This document shows positions 38,256-50,479 of a stretch of 64,000 nucleotides of DNA, in pieces. The first letter of the stretch is position 1. The number at the start of each line of letters is the position of its first letter. The stretch is from Eonycteris spelaea (Eukaryota; Chordata; Mammalia; Chiroptera; Pteropodidae). The notes beneath the pieces were generated by a model. It saw nothing but the letters and a program-made list of their open reading frames with translations, had not been told where the DNA came from and did not search any database. The stretch covers positions 8,928,001 through 8,992,000 of the forward strand of contig PUFA01000022.1 of NCBI GenBank assembly GCA_003508835.1, given 5' to 3'. The translations under genes were made by a program, and so were the position numbers.

Positions 38256-38694
38256 CTGTCCTGCGTTACATATAGCTTGGTCCCACAGCAGGCCTTCTCG
38301 GGCGGTGTTTCCCTCTCTGTTCTCCCCTGAATGAGAAACATGACTGCGAAACCCGCCCGGAGCCCACGGCAAGCGCACAGCACTCCGCGTTCCTGCCCGA
38401 GGATCTGTGAGCCCCAAATCCTGGCCTTTCCTCTGCAGCCTGATGTTTCCCAACTTGTTCTCTTGAGGTATTGAACCAATAGACAAACATGAATTATGAA
38501 TGGCTATGGCGCATGTTCTAAAGTGCAGTTGTCAACCTCTGGGTTAGAAAAAGGCGTTTCAGAGCTTGTTTTGTTCCGATGAAATGATGGCCACGGTCAT
38601 GGTGACTGAACTCGCAGCCACCTGGCCGCCAAAGACAGCATGTCACACCACAAGGTGCACAGTTGTTTCAACAAGGAAAAGGGGAAGTGGGGTT

Positions 38695-38890
38695 CTTGTA
38701 TATTGAGTGCCAATATGGTGTGCTGGGCATGTTACATTTGTTGTTTAATTCTCTCAGCAAGGTCGGCATTATTTCCATCATGTTCTAGATGAGGCCAGTA
38801 AAGCTCGGACTGGTTATATGACTTCTCCAAAGGTCAGACAGCCCGTCAGTGCCAGAGGCAACAGAGCAGCCCAGGCAGAGACCTGGCTCC
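38695..38890 (+). mobile_element. MIR SINE
   Basis: ATTGAGTGCCAATATGGTGT, TGGGCATGTTACATTTGTTG and TATGACTTCTCCAAAGGTCA correspond to the MIR 3' half. Confidence 0.75.
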
Positions 38891-38964
38891 GATGACTGAG
38901 AAATAAATCATCTCCATAAACCCCTGGCAGCTCTTTATAACACCCCCTCAAACCCCTTACCTGA

Positions 38965-39165
38965 ATCATTGCTAAGGGTTATCAAGCGCTTACTGTGTTC
39001 TAGGCACTCACATGTAATATTTCATTTCATCCTCGCCACCTTCTCAGGAAGTTGGTACTATTGTTACTCCAGTTCACAAAAGAGGAAACGGGCCTTGAGG
39101 AGTCAATAGCTTGTTTTGTCACAGATCCTGGAGGTGGAGCCAGGTGATTTCACGGTGTGTGATCT
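38965..39165 (+). mobile_element. MIR SINE
   Basis: AGCGCTTACTGTGTTCTAGG, ATATTTCATTTCATCCTCGC and AGGAAACGGGCCTTGAGGAG match MIR in order. Confidence 0.8.
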
Positions 39166-39529
39166 TAAACCTAGGCTAGGCTCAGTCCATTACTCTAGGA
39201 CTCAGTTTCCTTACCCGTGAACTAGAGACGTTGAACGTGGGTTTTATTCCAGTGCTAGAATTGTATGATTCACAGTACATCAGTTTAAATGACATCAGCA
39301 AGTCAAGAGAGAAAATTTCATTTGGCCATTGATACTCTTCCTCCTCAAAGGGACCTTAAGACCTAAAGCAGTTTGTTAATATTTACCTGAGCTGGAAATG
39401 TCCTTTAAAACTCATATTTTGCCACCCTAGAGAATGCACTCAGTATTTTAATTTAGAATTAACATGTCATCCATGTGAGTGAAAGTTCAACATATATAAT
39501 GTAGATTTTTATGGGATAGGACAGGATGG

Positions 39530-39573
39530 AATAGATAGATGATAGATAGACAGTCAGACAGACAGATAGATAT
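39530..39573 (+). repeat. (GATA)n/(CAGA)n microsatellite
   Basis: Interrupted GATA and CAGA units lie directly upstream of a MIR. Confidence 0.9.
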
Positions 39574-39574
39574 G

Positions 39575-39780
39575 GCATTGGAACCAGGTGTCTACCTGGG
39601 TTGTTATGCTGGCTCTGGTACTTACTGGCTGTCTGACCTTTGGAGAAGTCACATAGATAAGCTTTACTGTCCTCATCTAGAAAATGATAGAAATAATTCC
39701 TACCTTGCTGAGAAGATTAAATAACAAATGTAAAACGCTTAGTACAACTTTTGTCACTCAATACACAGGTGTTCCTTTCC
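39575..39780 (+). mobile_element. MIR SINE
   Basis: GCTGGCTCTGGTACTTACTG, CCTCATCTAGAAAATGATAG and AACGCTTAGTACAACTTTTG match MIR. A GATA/CAGA microsatellite lies just upstream. Confidence 0.8.
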
Positions 39781-40394
39781 CCCTTTTGGAAATTAAAACA
39801 GGCATGCGTTCATACACATAATCCTTAATTTTAAAAGTTCCAAGACTGATAGAAAAAGAAAAAAAAGAGAGAGAGAGACTACAGAGAAACAATCCAGGAA
39901 CGAACTGAAAAGATGGCTATCTCAGAAGCATCCACCTAAATTCAAATGTATCCTTCAGGGGGCCAGGGGAGAGGATGAAGAAGTCACAGCAAGGCAGCAA
40001 AATGCTGCGAACCCACTTAGAGTTGTTTACCGACTTCTTCCCGCTCCCTTCCTCCCAAGGTTCAGGGCGCATAGCAGAGAGCTCTAACCTCTAATTCTCT
40101 GCTCATGGAGTCTCCCGTGGCAAGTCATGTTGTGATTCGTGAACACCCGTCGCCGACTTCGGCCACTTGCAACCACAGAAGCCTGCTAAGGAAACATCTG
40201 TGCTCCTTCCCACACAGGTTGCTGACGCATAAGTCCCTTTGCCGCATTTAGAAGAGTCGTTAGCAACCCTTTCTGGGGAACTCACATGGTTCCTGGGGCA
40301 CAGAAGAGAATAAGCACAAGGCCTCCCGAACAGACGGAGGCAAATGCCAAGAAAGGGAGCCAGACAACAGAGCAGGCAGCTTTGTCCTTATTTT

Positions 40395-41490
40395 TTAAGT
40401 TGAACTTTTTATTTTGAGGTCATTCTAAATTTGCATGCAGCTGTAAGAAATGACACGAGAGATCCTGTTTGGCCTTCACCTTCACCCACTGCCCAGCGGT
40501 AACATCTCGGTAGGGGAAGCTACGCTGCAAATCACAGCCAGAAAACTGACAATGATGCCCTCTGACCCAGTCAAGACACAGCTCGTCACCACAGGGTCAT
40601 CGTGGTGGCCTTTTATAGCTGCATCTACCTCCCCCGCCCCTCCTCAGCCCCTCGCAGCCATCAGTCTTTCTCCTCGTCTATAAGTCTGTCAGCACCCAAT
40701 GTGATCGAAATGGAACCATACGGTCTAGAATCTTTGGGGATTTAATTCTCTAGAGATTTATCAGCGGTGTGTACGTTTTTCTCAATAGCTCTCTCCTCAT
40801 ACTGCTAAATCGCATTCCACGGGGTGGATGTATCGCTGTTTGTCTAACTAGTTACCTGTTGGAGGATGTCTGGGCTGTTCCCAGGTTTTGGCTACTACTA
40901 ACAAAGCTGCTATAAACACTCACACACAGGTCTTTGTACACAAGTCTTCACTTCTCTGGACTAAATGCTCAGGAGGGCTACAGCTGGTTTGTATGGCAAT
41001 TGCATGTTTAATGTCACAAGCAACTGCCAAACTATTTTCCAGAGTGGCTGTGATATTTAACATTTCCACCAACAATGTATAAGAGATCCAGTTTCTCTCC
41101 ATCCTTGCCAACATTTAGTGTTGCCATGATTTCTTATTTTACCCGTTCTACTGGGCATGTAGTGAGGTCTCATTGTTATCGTGACTTGCATCCCTAACAG
41201 CTGAATGCTGGCGAGAATCTCTTCACATGCTTACTTGCCATCTTTATAACTTCTCTGGTGAAATGTCTCTTCCTGTCTTTTGCCCAGGTTCTAATTAGAT
41301 TCTTTGTTTTACTATTGAAGTTTCAGATTTTTCATGTATTCGAGATGCTAGTCCTTTGCCGAATGCCTGGTTTGCAAATATTTTCTCCCAGGCTGCGCTT
41401 GTCTTTCCGTCCTCCCAATGGAGTCTTTAAGGAACAGAAGTTTTCATTGTGATGGAGTCCAATCTATCAATTTAACTTAATTGGTTTATA
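40395..41490 (-). mobile_element. L1 fragment, antisense, about 1.1 kb
   Basis: The segment includes CTAAATCGCATTCCACGGGG, TGTTCCCAGGTTTTGGCTAC, TGTCACAAGCAACTGCCAAA, TATTTTCTCCCAGGCTGCGC and AAGTTTTCATTGTGATGGAG. These are ordered antisense L1 ORF2 sequences, and the reading frame is disrupted. Confidence 0.88.
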
Positions 41491-43559
41491 ATGAAAGGAT
41501 TGGCCCTCAACCCACTCTCCTTAAAAGAAAAAAAGAAAATGAGAGAGGAAAGAAAATGTGGCTAATATGCTCCTTTTGTTTTCAATACTCTAAGAAACAA
41601 ATCTTAAGTAGAGAATATCTATCCTTGTTTGAGGTTTATAAGACAGAAAGTCATGATGAATAAATTGGACAGGAAGTCCAGGGCACATTAAAGAAATATG
41701 AATAAATAATCCTCATCCTAAAGACTTTGCTTATACCGATGCAAATTTACTTCAGAGAAGAAAGTTATTTTATATTTAAGTTCACTTATATATCAAACTA
41801 TGTTTGAGAAAATAATCATCTCTTCTGGGATGACTAGGCTTTTTAAGTTCCCTTTATGCTTCTTTAAGACTTAGAGATTCTCTTCCTGCTATTTGCTGAC
41901 TTTTTTCTTTTTTGTAATTTCACCCGGTATTTTGCTCATATTTTATTATTCACTGTCATTTTCATCATCATGAACTAATATTTCCCCAGTTCCTGTTGGA
42001 AATGATGTGACTTGGTGACATGGGTACTGTGGCCACCTCATTGAGTCATCACCCATCCAATTAGAAGTTTCCATTAGCCCAGGGAACTACAGTCAAAGTA
42101 TGGAAAAGTCTGGAGGAAAAGCTCAGAATAGAGCTCACTGCGTCATTAGGGTCTTGAACCCCAAGTTCTCCTGTGACGCCTCTGCTCTCAGCACAGAGCC
42201 CTGGGACCCAGGCAGAAAGGACTCTGGTTACGGAGACGGGAACCGAAGGTGCGAGGCTCTGTGCCTGCTGCATGGACCCCACAGTCCTCAGCGGGTCACG
42301 AGATAGAAGGGGTTCTGAGTCCCCTTTGACCACACCCCTCTGCCGCAAATCGGAGTAAGGAGCCATGAAACTGAGCTACCCAATGCACACCACGTTGTGG
42401 GAAACACAAGTCTCCTGCAATCCAAGAATTTACAGCCTCAAGTTGGTCTTAAAGGGAAAGGCAAGGGCTCACTGTGGTAAGAATTACAATTAAGGTGTCT
42501 CTGTCCCACCCCCAGAATGAATACAATCAGGATAAATTTACCATTGGGAAACAACATGTGGTGGCTGCTACCCACATCTTCCAGGTGTTGTGGAAAAGAC
42601 CAGGTGTTGGCTAAATCTCCACCTACGTGTAACCTCATAAAGACACCACTGGAATGCAGAGATGTGAAGAAAAACAAAGTTCTTTTGAGTTGCACCCAGA
42701 GGGCTGTGGCTTGGATGTGTAACCATGTAAATCTTCACTTCTTTAAAATGGCTTTTTATCTTTTTCCCCTTGATTCAAACTGGCCTTGGGCTGTCTTGCT
42801 TCTTCTCTTTTCTTATCCATTTGCATACTGCAGCACCACTCCCTTAATCATTAAGCCCTTAGGCCAGCATCAAACAGTCTAAGGAGCAAAGCCTCAGGTC
42901 TGCTGACCACAGAAACAGTTTCGGTCAAACTAAAGATAACATCTTGCACCTATGAAGACAGAAGGACCTACCAGTATGCCCATGAAACCAGATGAAACTC
43001 AGGACCTGATGCAATGCTCGACTTCCTCCTAGCCCTGGCCATTCAGTAGAGCCCACAACCCCAACTCCCTCAGCTACTAACTCGTTCTCCCCTGCGTAAC
43101 CCATCCCCCAGCCCCCCCCCAGGCCATGGGCAGCCAGGTCTTCCAGCGCTAGCTCACCTGTGTCTCCCGGCTTGGCGCCACTTCCTCAAATCAAGCTCTA
43201 CTTTCTTTGCTGCAAATTCCTGCGTGCAACCCAGATCCTGGGGCAACTAGGCGCCTCCTCTCCCTTCCGCTCTGGGGGCCCAGGCCCCTGAATGTCTCCC
43301 CAGGTACCTAGGCACCTCCTTCCAAGGGAACTGTTAGTAATAGTTACCTGTGTGGGAGAGGCTGACATATGGCTGCTCTTCCCTTGTTTGAATGATTTAA
43401 TGTCCTAAAGTGAGACTGTATTCATGTGTTCCTTTTATATTTTTTTTTTAAAAAAAAAGAGAGAAAAAATAATTTTCCTTTAAAGACACACCATTAGCTT
43501 ATCTTCTCAGAGGGAGGCTCTCTTGTCTTCCTGAGTAACAGCCACTACAAGAGCCACAG
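41491..43559. other. Intergenic with a possible LTR fragment
   Basis: Unique-looking sequence to about 42,860, then the possible LTR at 42,860-43,260 and a T-run/A-run junction at 43,440-43,460. No gene. Confidence 0.55.
42860..43260 (+). mobile_element. Possible ERV LTR fragment
   Basis: A C-rich stretch ends with CAAGCTCTACTTTCTTTGCTGC and TTCCTGCGTGC, resembling R/U5 sequences of some class I LTRs. Evidence is weak and the borders are guesses. Confidence 0.3.
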
Positions 43560-43764
43560 GGCAGATTTTTAAAAAACTACATTTACCAGACAATCCAGGA
43601 ATTCCACTCCTAGGCATTTATCCAAGGGAAGTGGAAGCATGTGTCCACACGCAGACGGGCACATGAATGTCTACAGCACTTCGTCCTTAAAAGCCAAAGC
43701 TGGACACAATCCAGAAGTGCAACGAGTGAGGAGATGAACGAATTAGAGTGTTATGGAAAACTAC
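43560..43764 (+). mobile_element. L1 3' region, left of the LTR insertion
   Basis: CAGGAATTCCACTCCTAGGC, AATGTCTACAGCACTTCGTC and GTGCAACGAGTGAGGAGATG are typical of the end of L1 ORF2 in degraded form. The segment stops at the LTR at 43,765. Confidence 0.8.
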
Positions 43765-44145
43765 TGTTAAAAAAGAAACGACAGACCAAAATGGAGCCAC
43801 TGTTGCTAAACCTGATCACCAAACCAAGAATTAACAGCTGACTTATTGTTCCAGCCTTTCCCAGGAGGGGGATTTGAAACCAGTGGTCTAGATTTCCTGG
43901 TCAGCACCAGTAAGGGGATCTGCTTGATAAGACCCCCTGCCTTTCTCAAAAGCAAGTGCACCCCGACACGCACACTCTTTTAACTTCTTAGTCCCCCGCT
44001 CTTTCTACCTATAAAACCTTCCCTTTGGTACAACGCTTCACAATGCGCCTTCTGGTTGTGAGGTGGGGTGCTGCCTGCTTCCTGAATCATTTACTAAAGC
44101 CAATTAGATCTTCCAATTTACTTGGTCACATTTTGTTCTCTGACA
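43765..44145 (+). mobile_element. Solo ERV LTR with CTAC target-site duplication
   Basis: The 381-bp element starts TGTTAAAAAAGAAACGACAG and ends TTCTCTGACA, flanked by perfect CTAC repeats (43,761-43,764 and 44,146-44,149). It contains a TATAAAA-like motif (CTATAAAACC near 44,011). Its 3' part reads CTAAAGCCAATTAGATCTTC. It is inserted in an old L1 3' end that continues on both sides. No retroviral coding region remains, so it is a solo LTR. Confidence 0.88.
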
Positions 44146-44149
44146 CTAC

Positions 44150-44500
44150 CCAGGAGTAAGATCGGAGGAACTAACGAGACACACAACGACATGGCTGAAT
44201 CTTGAAAGCTTAATGCGGAACTTACTGCATATTCCATTTATACAAAATGCTAGAAAAAAAAAAATCTACCTTATAATAACAGAGAGGTCAGTGGTTGCTT
44301 GAGGCCAGGATTTGGGGGCGAGGATTTATAGAAAGGAGCACAAGGGACCTTTTCAAGGTGTTGAAATGTTCCTGTCTTTACTGCGATGGCGATTCCACCA
44401 TGCACACATTTGTCAAAACTCCTAGAACTGTACAGTCAAGGAGGCAAATTCTGAAGTCACTGGATTGGAAGAGGCTAAAGGAGTCTGGACTAAATCTGAA
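44150..44500 (+). mobile_element. L1 3' region, right of the LTR insertion
   Basis: The interrupted L1 resumes with ACATGGCTGAATCTTGAAAG, CATATTCCATTTATACAAAA, GTCAGTGGTTGCTTGAGGCC and ACATTTGTCAAAACTCCTAG, consistent with the 3' UTR. Confidence 0.8.
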
Positions 44501-44729
44501 GCCATGAAGGAAATACGTGAGAGAGTTGAGGGAAGTAGAAAGGCAAGGAGACACTTAGGAAGTGCTGAAATGTTCTGGGAGAGTGTAAGCTGACAAGTGC
44601 CTGGACCAGTGAACACCGCACGGTAAGGACAGTGGTGTGCTGGGCAATGTTTCACGACGGCCCTTTGGGAGGCAAGGGAAGCCCTCACTTTGTAGCATCT
44701 GCCAATCCTCCCGGTGTAAATATTCTTAT

Positions 44730-44907
44730 TGTTAAAAAAAAAGAAACAACAGGCCACAATGGAGTCACTTTTGCTAAGCCATGTCACCAAACCAAAACTT
44801 AATAACTAACCTAATTGCTGTTTCTGCCTCTCCTAGGAATAGCATTTTAAACCGAACAGTCGAATTTCCTGATCAAATTTCTCGGTTAAATTTTGTTCTT
44901 TCGAGAC
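44730..44907 (+). mobile_element. Internally deleted copy of the same LTR family
   Basis: It starts TGTTAAAAAAAAAGAAACAA and continues AATGGAGTCACTTTTGCTAA, closely matching the LTR at 43,765. It then jumps from the TTTCCTGATCA region to the terminal TTAAATTTTGTTCTTTC sequence, so roughly the middle half is missing. No clear target-site duplication was found. Confidence 0.75.
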
Positions 44908-45839
44908 TTTTTCAAGCTAACGGTGAGATGTTATGAACTGGGGTTGAAAAGAGATGCAAACAATTGGCTCCCACGAGCCTGCAGAAGCCCCCACACACCA
45001 CAGGGTAGAGAACACTGCTAGTTTGAGAACAATCATTAAAATGTGCTCATGAGTTAGGGTAAAGCCAACAGCACTAACACATGGATTTCCAAACATAATG
45101 GCTTAAAAACAGGCTTCTTCCTTTCTCAAATAACAATGAGAGGCAGAGGCTCCAAGGCGTGGGCCCTGCTTCACAATCATTCAGGGACCCGGCCCGACTC
45201 AGTCTCCACCATCTTTAATACACTGCTCCCCAAGTCACGCTGGCATCACTGTAAAGGACAATTCAGCCCCCAGGGAGGGAAGAAAAGACATAAAGGAAAG
45301 CAAGTGTATATTTTAGGGACGAGATGTGGAAGTGGCACACGCCCACCGCTGCTCATACCCAGTAGAGAACTTAGTCACCTGGTCCCACCTACCTCTAAGG
45401 GGGTCTAAGAAATGCGGGGAACTGGGAAGCCGGACGGGAGAGGGAGCAGCCTGGAGCCCAGCCACCAGTCTGTGCTACCAGGTAAAACACACGATGCCCT
45501 GTTAATTTGAATTTCAGACAAAAAATGAATAATTTTGTGGTATCAATATTCCCAAATATTGCACGGACATATTTATATGAAAAATTATTTTTAGTTTATC
45601 TGAAATTCATATTTGACTGAGCCAAATCTGGCAAGGGTAATCACCAGGGTTCAGACTTGAGCGAAATGGTAATTGGTAATGTTATTATCTGGAAGGAAAG
45701 GTGGTAAGTTAAGAGTTATCAAACACACAAGAGATCTACGTATAAGTCAGCTCATTAAAATGGGACACACACTTGGTAGTCTTAACTCATACTTGTCATT
45801 GGTACAGTTGGGACTTTGAAGTCAACAAACAGTAACCAC
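44908..45839. other. Intergenic, no feature seen
   Basis: Mixed-composition sequence. Open frames are short and without domains. Confidence 0.6.
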
Positions 45840-45977
45840 AGATGAAGAAAGTAGGATGGAAACAATAGCATTAGGACAAAATACGGAAAGATCTCCAGGA
45901 CACATTAAGTTAAAAAAAAAGCAAGGTGCAGAGAGTAATGTGTACAGCGAGAGAGAGACAGAGACAGAGACAGAGAC

Positions 45978-46022
<45 letters not shown>

Positions 46023-46215
46023 AGAGAGGTTGCCGGTACATGTGTGGAGTATCCGGAAGGAAGCACAAGAAACTGGTAACGGAGGTTGACTGTCTCCAGG
46101 GAAGAGAACTGCATCTGTGAGTGAGCGGACAATGGAAGGAGAGAGATAACTTTTCACTATATAACCTTTCATGCTTTAAAAAAGTTTTTTACTACATGAA
46201 TATATTAGTCATTCA
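45840..46215 (+). mobile_element. Old L1 3' fragment containing a GA microsatellite
   Basis: GCAAGGTGCAGAGAGTAATG on the left, and GAAGGAAGCACAAGAAACTG with CTTTTCACTATATAACCTTT on the right, are L1ME-type 3' sequence. The (GA)n tract has expanded between them. Confidence 0.7.
45949..46028 (+). repeat. (GA)n / (GAGACA)n microsatellite
   Basis: GAGACA hexamers are followed by a long run of GA dinucleotides in an old L1 fragment. The imperfect 5' part suggests the pure GA run grew from a degenerate purine tract. Confidence 0.95.
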
Positions 46216-47988
46216 AAAGTAAAACTCTGAAAAGAAATAATGCCACGGCCTACTAAAAAAAAAACCAAGCTGCCTTCCAGAAATGGCAGCTTTGGGGGTT
46301 GGGGCAGCAAAAGTCCAAGATGGACGTGGAACATCTTCTGCCAGAAAATAAAGAAGAGCCCGCCCGAAATGTGGGAACACGTGAAAAGGACAAAAGACTT
46401 AGCTTGAAGGGGCCAAGTATGCTACAATTTAATCACGAAAGCAAATAATTATAGTAACAGATTTTAACTTTTTAGAATAAAATAAAAATAGACAATTCTA
46501 GAATAAAGAGACTGCCCGAGATAGTGACACTCGGTGAATTTACTCTCACGTGAAAGCTCTGGGTCGGCCAGCTCCATAGAGTGGATCCTCTGAGTTCTCT
46601 GCTTCACTCTCCATAAAGTGTTAACCTCATCCTCACGGTTCAAGAAGGCTTCCGGAGTTCCGGTCATCACACCCAAGCAGATTGCAGGAAGCATCCTGGA
46701 GAATTCTCGGAAGCATCGTATAACACTTCCTTTACCGTGTTAACTTGCATTTAGTCATATGGTCCCACCGTAGTGCAAAGAAGGCTAGAAAATAGAGTTT
46801 TTAACCAGGGATACTGCGCCCGGCTAAAACTCAAGGCGCTGTTGCTCAAAAAGGGGGAAATGCATAGCCATTCTAAGACAGGCATTACTAAAACCACTTT
46901 CCGTTGGAAAAACTGAAGCTCAGACAGGTTAGATAACTCGCTCAAACTCATGAGGCCCCTGCATGTTACAGCTGGAATTTCACCTCGGCTCCACCCGGTT
47001 CCAAGGCCAGCGATAACCCGGCTCACCCTGGGCACCCTGGCGGGAGAGTCTGGTCCCCAGCAACACGGCAGGAGATTCTCTGAAGCCGCACAGTGAATAG
47101 AGCACATCTATCTGTGATACATATTTTACCCCGAGATTTAGGAATAAAAAATGTTTGTTTACAACACAGAAACGCTACGGTGCAGAAGACCAAATGTGCA
47201 CTGATCATTGTGAGGAAACAACAGACTTGACAGAAATTCCACAACGTGCCAGTCCCTGTGGACTCCCCAAGCTTGACAAGCCCCTCTCGGCCCCGCTGGG
47301 TCTCCACCACTCTCTCCTGCTCCCGTTATATGTTGACTCTATTCACCTGGGCTGGTTTTTTATTATCATTTCCTCACCTTGGAACCAGGAGCCTTCTAGA
47401 CCCCAACAGTTCTCACTTCTTACACGGTATCGATTTTACAGGCTACCAATTTTTTTTTTAATTTGTAATATAAATGTTCTGATGCTTTTAAAAGTTTGAA
47501 AATGGCGGGTGATCCCATGTAGAGTCCCTATATAATAATATTGTCATTGCTGCTACAAAATATAATTTCCCCGTCAATTCGCACAGGTTTAAGAATATCT
47601 GTTGATTTGCAAAGAAGGGTCTCAGTTCTGATATATGAAATCTACGTGGCCCTGAAAGCACAGTCTGAACTCATGACTACACAGCCTAGCAGTTCCTTCA
47701 ATGCTAAGTTTGCAGACAAAGTTTCCTGCTGATCTTTCAAGGGTAGAACTTTTCATTGTGGAGCTTCGGGAGGCTGATGAGATCCTATTATGGTGTCTGC
47801 TTAAAGGCTGTGGTTCAATTTTAAATAAAGCTCTGATAGGATGACTACCAACTTTATTGTTTGCTCCCTACAATTATTATTCCAGCTAACGAAAAGTTTA
47901 AGAACACAATTTGGAGGACTATCAAACTGGTTCCAGATATGCAATAGATGGGTACGTAAATGAGGAGAAGACTGAGATATACATGAAA
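46216..47988. other. Intergenic with one MIR
   Basis: Apart from the MIR at 46,885-47,015 nothing was recognised. Frames of up to 118 residues (46,751-47,107, minus) overlap the MIR. Confidence 0.6.
46885..47015 (+). mobile_element. MIR SINE, 3' half
   Basis: GAAAAACTGAAGCTCAGACA, GATAACTCGCTCAAACTCAT and CAGCTGGAATTTCACCTCGG match MIR. Confidence 0.75.
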
Positions 47989-48122
47989 AACTTTTTTTTT
48001 TTTTAATGTCTACAGCACGTGATATTCCAAGGTGGTCTCCCATCCAAGTACTAACCAGGCCCGACCCTGCTTAGCTTCTGAAATCAGACGATCAGGCACA
48101 TTCAGTGTGGCATGGCCATAGC
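47989..48122 (-). mobile_element. 5S rRNA-derived retroposon with A tail
   Basis: Positions 48,008-48,122 match the reverse complement of 5S rRNA, including GGTGGTCTCCCATCCAAGTA. A T-run on the left is the A tail of a minus-strand insertion. It carries GGCCATGCCAC like the other two copies, but GAATATC where they have GAAGACC, and a small deletion in the GATCGTCTG region. It is therefore a separate insertion from a related source. Confidence 0.85.
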
Positions 48123-49339
48123 CTTATTTTCTTTTTTTAAGGTACAGATACAGAAGACTTATCAAAGTATACCAAAGTTTAATTATAACGACATGAATTG
48201 ATTATTATTTACATGGACAAGTAGCTCAGAGACTGACTCTTCAATGTCAACAAAAATCAGGTTAACACACAGCTTTACCAGATGTCTGGATGAGGAGGAG
48301 ACCTGAAATATTAGACAAGGAGAATTTCATTTTCTAACAACTTGGCCTCTTATAAATAGATGATATTTAAGCCAAACAAGAGAGTAATATTGGGGCCATC
48401 GTATTTGCTGTACGGAAGACAGAATATTTAGACACGGGGGGAAAAAATGTCTAAGAACATCCTTAAAGTCAAGTAACTTGTATCCTTTGGGACTCAGAAC
48501 TCAGATTCTAGGAAAGCCACTCACACAGCTCAGGCTGGCTGGCCAGAATCACTCATCAGGCCACATGAAGCTCCACAATGGCCAGGAAAATCATGAATTT
48601 CCTACACAGTATTAGGTGAAGAAAAGCAGATCTGAGAAAAGGGTTAGAAAAAGATTGGTTACAATTTACACCTCCGACGAATGTAAATATTGAATTCACT
48701 GAATTTAAGAGACCATCTCAATTTCCAAGGTGCTAAAATGTGAAGGAAAAAAAAATCAAACACGTAGCTTAGAAGCGATGACACACAGCTTGGCAGACGA
48801 GAAGTGCACTGAGGAACACATTGTCTCAACTGGGAAAGAAGAAGAGAAACGCATGTAAGAACACAGTCACGATGGTTTTAGGTGGGCAAACATGCTGCTG
48901 GGACAGGATTCAGAACTGGGTATGTGCTCAGGACCAACTGCGGGCCAGGTTAATTAGGAGCTTTGAGTAGGAGGACCATTATTAGACAAGTAGTCATTAA
49001 AAAGAGGCCGCACGGCAGTGTCTAGGCCCTGTGAAGTCATTAGCTTGTACAGAAACACTCACACCGACCTCTAAGCCCGCTGCAGTAGTCTGAGACAGAT
49101 ACCCAAGGAGAAACTTTTCAACTGGTTTCTTATTCCCAAAAAACACCATCAAGTAAGTGTGGAACCTATATGGTCATTAAACCAATTAATACGTTGTAGG
49201 GGTTTTTTTTTTACTGTTATGGGTTTCATAGATGGACACTGGGGATTTAAATAAATTTTGGTTGCATGGTAGGCTTTGGAGTCTGTCAGCTGGAGACTGG
49301 TAACTATAATTCAAAGGATTCTACCTTTTGTGCTTTAAA
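48123..49339. other. Intergenic, no feature seen
   Basis: Unique-looking AT-rich sequence between the third 5S-derived element and a long L1 piece. Confidence 0.6.
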
Positions 49340-50340
49340 TATCACCATCAAGAAACTGCACAGACAACCCACAGGATAGGAGAAAATACGTGCTAATCAT
49401 TTACTTAATAAGGACCTTCTCTCTAGAATAGATAAATAATTCTTACAACTCAATAATAAAAAGACAGATAATTCCATGTTTCAAATGGGCAAAAATCTGA
49501 ACAGACATTTCTCCAAACATTTTTAATCATCAGAGAAATGCAAAACAGAAGCACAACGAGATACCACTTTGCACCCACTTGCTAGAATAGCTCTCAACAA
49601 GCAGATAATAACAAACAACAGCTATAAACAGACAGAATAACGAAAGCTGGTGCCGTTGGGGAGAAACGGCAACCCTCCCCCACTGCTAGAGGAAATGGCC
49701 CGGTCGCTTTGGAAGAACAGCCTGGCGGCCCCTCGAAAGACTATGTAGAGTAACCGGATGGATGACCCAGCAATTCCGCTCTTATGTATACAGCCAAGAG
49801 AAATGAAAACGATAAGTCCACACGAAAACCTGTACGCAAATGTTCACAGCAGCATTATTCATAATAGCCAAAAAGTAGAAACAACTCTACTACGCCAACA
49901 GATGGGTGGATAAATAACGGTGGTCGAGCCATATGATAGAATATTATTTGGCCATGAACAGGAATGAAGTACTGATTCACACCGTAACACTGATGAATCT
50001 TGAAAATGTTAGGCCAAGTGAAAGAAGTCGGCCGCAAAAGCCACACATTGCATGACTTCACTTACTTGAAATGTCCACTTTGGGTAAATGTATGGAGACA
50101 GAAGGTGGACTCATGGTTGCCCAGGAATGGCGGGGGGCGGGGAGGGGTGTGGAGAAGTGGAACGTGACCACTAATATCTATGGGGTTTCTTCTTAGGATT
50201 ATCAAAATGTTTTAAAATTGAGTATCACGACGGTTGCACAATTCTGCAAATATATTAAAAACCATTTAATTGTACATTTTAAATGGGTGAATTGCATGGA
50301 AAATGAATTACATCTCAATAAAGCTGTTAAAAATGAAAAC
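49340..50340 (+). mobile_element. L1 3' end including degraded ORF2 C-terminus and 3' UTR
   Basis: The ordered phrases GAAATGCAAAACAGAAGCAC, TGGATGACCCAGCAATTCCG, AATGTTCACAGCAGCATTAT, ATTTGGCCATGAACAGGAAT, GAATTACATCTCAATAAAGC mark the end of L1 ORF2 and its 3' UTR with a terminal A-rich tail. Many frameshifts are present. This is the longest continuous L1 piece on the + strand in the right half of the window. Confidence 0.9.
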
Positions 50341-50445
50341 CTTAGACAGTCTCTGTGTTTATATTTTCAGGCAGATATTGTCCAAATATGGAGCTGTTAA
50401 CTTTTCACTCCCCTTTTTCCTTACCATGAAGGTTCTCAGATAGCT

Positions 50446-50479
50446 TTGGTTGGTTGGATGGTTGGTTGGTTGGTTGGTT
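50446..50479 (+). repeat. (TTGG)n microsatellite
   Basis: About eight TTGG units, with one GATG interruption. Confidence 0.9.
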
